This document shows, one piece after another, positions 5,527 to 6,496 of a stretch of 6,496 nt of DNA (position 1 is the stretch's first letter; every line of letters begins with the position of its first letter). The stretch is from an uncultured Bacteroidales bacterium. Its GTDB lineage: Bacteria; Bacteroidota; Bacteroidia; Bacteroidales; UBA932. Under the pieces are notes generated by a model. It made no database searches. It was given only the letters and a program-made list of their open reading frames with translations, and was not told where the DNA came from. The stretch spans positions 1 through 6,496 of the forward strand of contig CAMCIE010000085.1 in assembly GCA_945874815.1 (NCBI GenBank), written 5' to 3'. The translations under genes and the position numbers were made by a program.

Positions 5527-6496
5527 TTATAACCACCCTTGTGCCTTGATTGGGAGTTCAACACCGTCAGGGGTGACGATGACGGCACCTACATCCGGCT
5601 TCGCGAGGTGGCCGATGATGTCGAATGTCTGGAAGTCGTGGCGGAATTTGTCGTGGTATCCGATCGGGATGGTGAAGAGCAGCCTGTAATCTTCTCCACC
5701 GTTGAGGGCGGCTGTCATTGGGTCGGTGCCGAGTTCTTTCGCTGTTTCGAAGGTTTTCCCGGCGAATGGAAGTTTGTCCACGTAAATCTTGGCTCCGAAT
5801 CCGCTGTCCCTGGTGAGACGGCGTATGGTGTCAGCAAGGCCACGGTTGACCAGATAGCCGAATGACGGCATTATTCCGGAGTCTTCCATCTGGCTGATGA
5901 TACCAGGGTTTATCTGTGGTTTGAGATATGCTCCGACCAGATTCTTGTATTTCTCCATATCTGCCTTCTGGTGGGTTTCCCCGCTTTTTATGAAGGCTTG
6001 TTTTTCCTTTTCAAGTATCTGGAAGCCAAGATAGGCGGCACCGAGATTGTCCGAAATGCAAATCAGGTCCATGCTCTTTGCCGCAGGACGTCTTTTAGCC
6101 ATCAGAAGGGAAGTTTCTCCTGATGAGCTTACACTGATGGCCAGACCATTCGGTGATGGGGTCAGGTCGAGTGTGACCTGTCTGTATCCGTGCTCAGAGG
6201 CAGCAGCAATGATTCCTTCCCAAAGTTCCTTAATGTGTCTGAAGTCCAGCTTTGAAGAAACTCCCAGCCTTATATCCATTGTACGCGGGTGTGAAAACTC
6301 GGCATACAATTCTCCGGTGACAGCTGTAACACATTTATAACCAAGGTGTTTCAGTGGAAAATATGTGAGGTCGAAATCTATGCCTTCGAGGAAAAGTTTT
6401 GAATGTGAGCCTGCAAACGCCTTGCCTTCAGTCTCGAACCATGAACTCTCGAAAGGTTTGTAACGGGTACCTTCGTATAGTTTTTCGATTGCTCCG
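5527..6496 (-). CDS. ThiL-like (thiamine-phosphate kinase / AIR synthase-related) protein with degenerate active site, 5' end outside the window
   Basis: The frame is open from base 6495 to the TAA at 5527-5529, giving 322 visible residues. By ThiL length perhaps 10-25 N-terminal residues are missing beyond the edge. Likeness to Bacteroidetes ThiL is plain in FLEGIDFDLTYFPLKHLGYK (visible 35-54), LGVSS (about 87-91), DNLGAAYLGFQILEKEK (149-165), NGGEDYRLLFTIP (265-277) and the ending KAQGW. The ThiL/PurM fold normally binds Mg-ATP and thiamine phosphate. Most of the binding motifs are changed here. GDDAA is absent. TTD before the LEG is HSK (31-33). SDIYAM is GELYAE (61-66). GGDTT is TLDLT (108-112). 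The DxSDGL motif is LVNRGL (215-220), while GGEDY is kept. True kinase activity is therefore doubtful. Automated pipelines may still call it thiamine-phosphate kinase. It lies 82 bp upstream of the nfeD start on the same strand with no terminator between them. Confidence 0.85.
   Translation of the reverse strand, partial: GAIEKLYEGTRYKPFESSWFETEGKAFAGSHSKLFLEGIDFDLTYFPLKHLGYKCVTAVTGELYAEFSHPRTMDIRLGVSSKLDFRHIKELWEGIIAAASEHGYRQVTLDLTPSPNGLAISVSSSGETSLLMAKRRPAAKSMDLICISDNLGAAYLGFQILEKEKQAFIKSGETHQKADMEKYKNLVGAYLKPQINPGIISQMEDSGIMPSFGYLVNRGLADTIRRLTRDSGFGAKIYVDKLPFAGKTFETAKELGTDPMTAALNGGEDYRLLFTIPIGYHDKFRHDFQTFDIIGHLAKPDVGAVIVTPDGVELPIKAQGWL

Noticed and set aside
1..6496. CRISPR arrays, tRNA or rRNA genes, insertion sequences, attachment sites
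   Set aside because: No spaced direct repeats, cloverleaf-like segments, transposase or integrase frames, or terminal repeats of element size were seen on either strand.

Overview
The protein families and their order suggest a member of the Bacteroidetes, most likely an uncultured or gut Bacteroidales. Three things point there: a SUF-type run (SufS end, SufE, DUF59), a single-chain dimeric GlyRS of about 514 residues, and one clean Bacteroidetes promoter (TTG, 19 nt, TATATTTG) with starts that mostly lack Shine-Dalgarno sites. This placement rests on remembered family traits, because no search could be run.

Left half, plus strand (1-3100): a tight operon. It begins with the last codons of an upstream gene, probably the cysteine desulfurase sufS, followed by sufE, a DUF59/MIP18 (SufT-like) Fe-S assembly factor, folK (HPPK) and glyS (glycyl-tRNA synthetase). 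Gaps are a few to about 26 bp. Sulfur mobilisation and Fe-S assembly genes are thus co-transcribed with a folate gene and a translation gene. After the glyS stop the same frame stays open for 80 more Ser/Asn-rich codons with no convincing start. This may be a decayed gene or an unrecognised small protein. A strong hairpin at 3113-3157 ends the unit and has terminator character on both strands, as expected between converging operons.

Right half, minus strand (3185-6496): from right to left, a partial ThiL-family protein, then an 82-bp AT-rich gap with a promoter, then a three-gene operon. That operon encodes an NfeD/YuaF-like membrane protein, a flotillin (SPFH) and a 72-residue Cro/C1-type HTH regulator. 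NfeD and flotillin form the well-known membrane-microdomain pair; the HTH gene is the unusual addition.

Two points merit most attention. First, the ThiL-like protein keeps the fold-defining segments, including the GGEDY-LLF block and the LEG-x-DFDLTY block. It has lost most of the acidic and glycine motifs that bind Mg-ATP and thiamine phosphate in true ThiL, so it looks like a pseudo-enzyme or an enzyme of changed function. Second, the nfeD-flotillin promoter is bracketed by a 20-nt imperfect inverted repeat (18 of 20 matched). It carries three copies of TGATTTTT and could be an operator for the HTH protein encoded at the end of the same operon.
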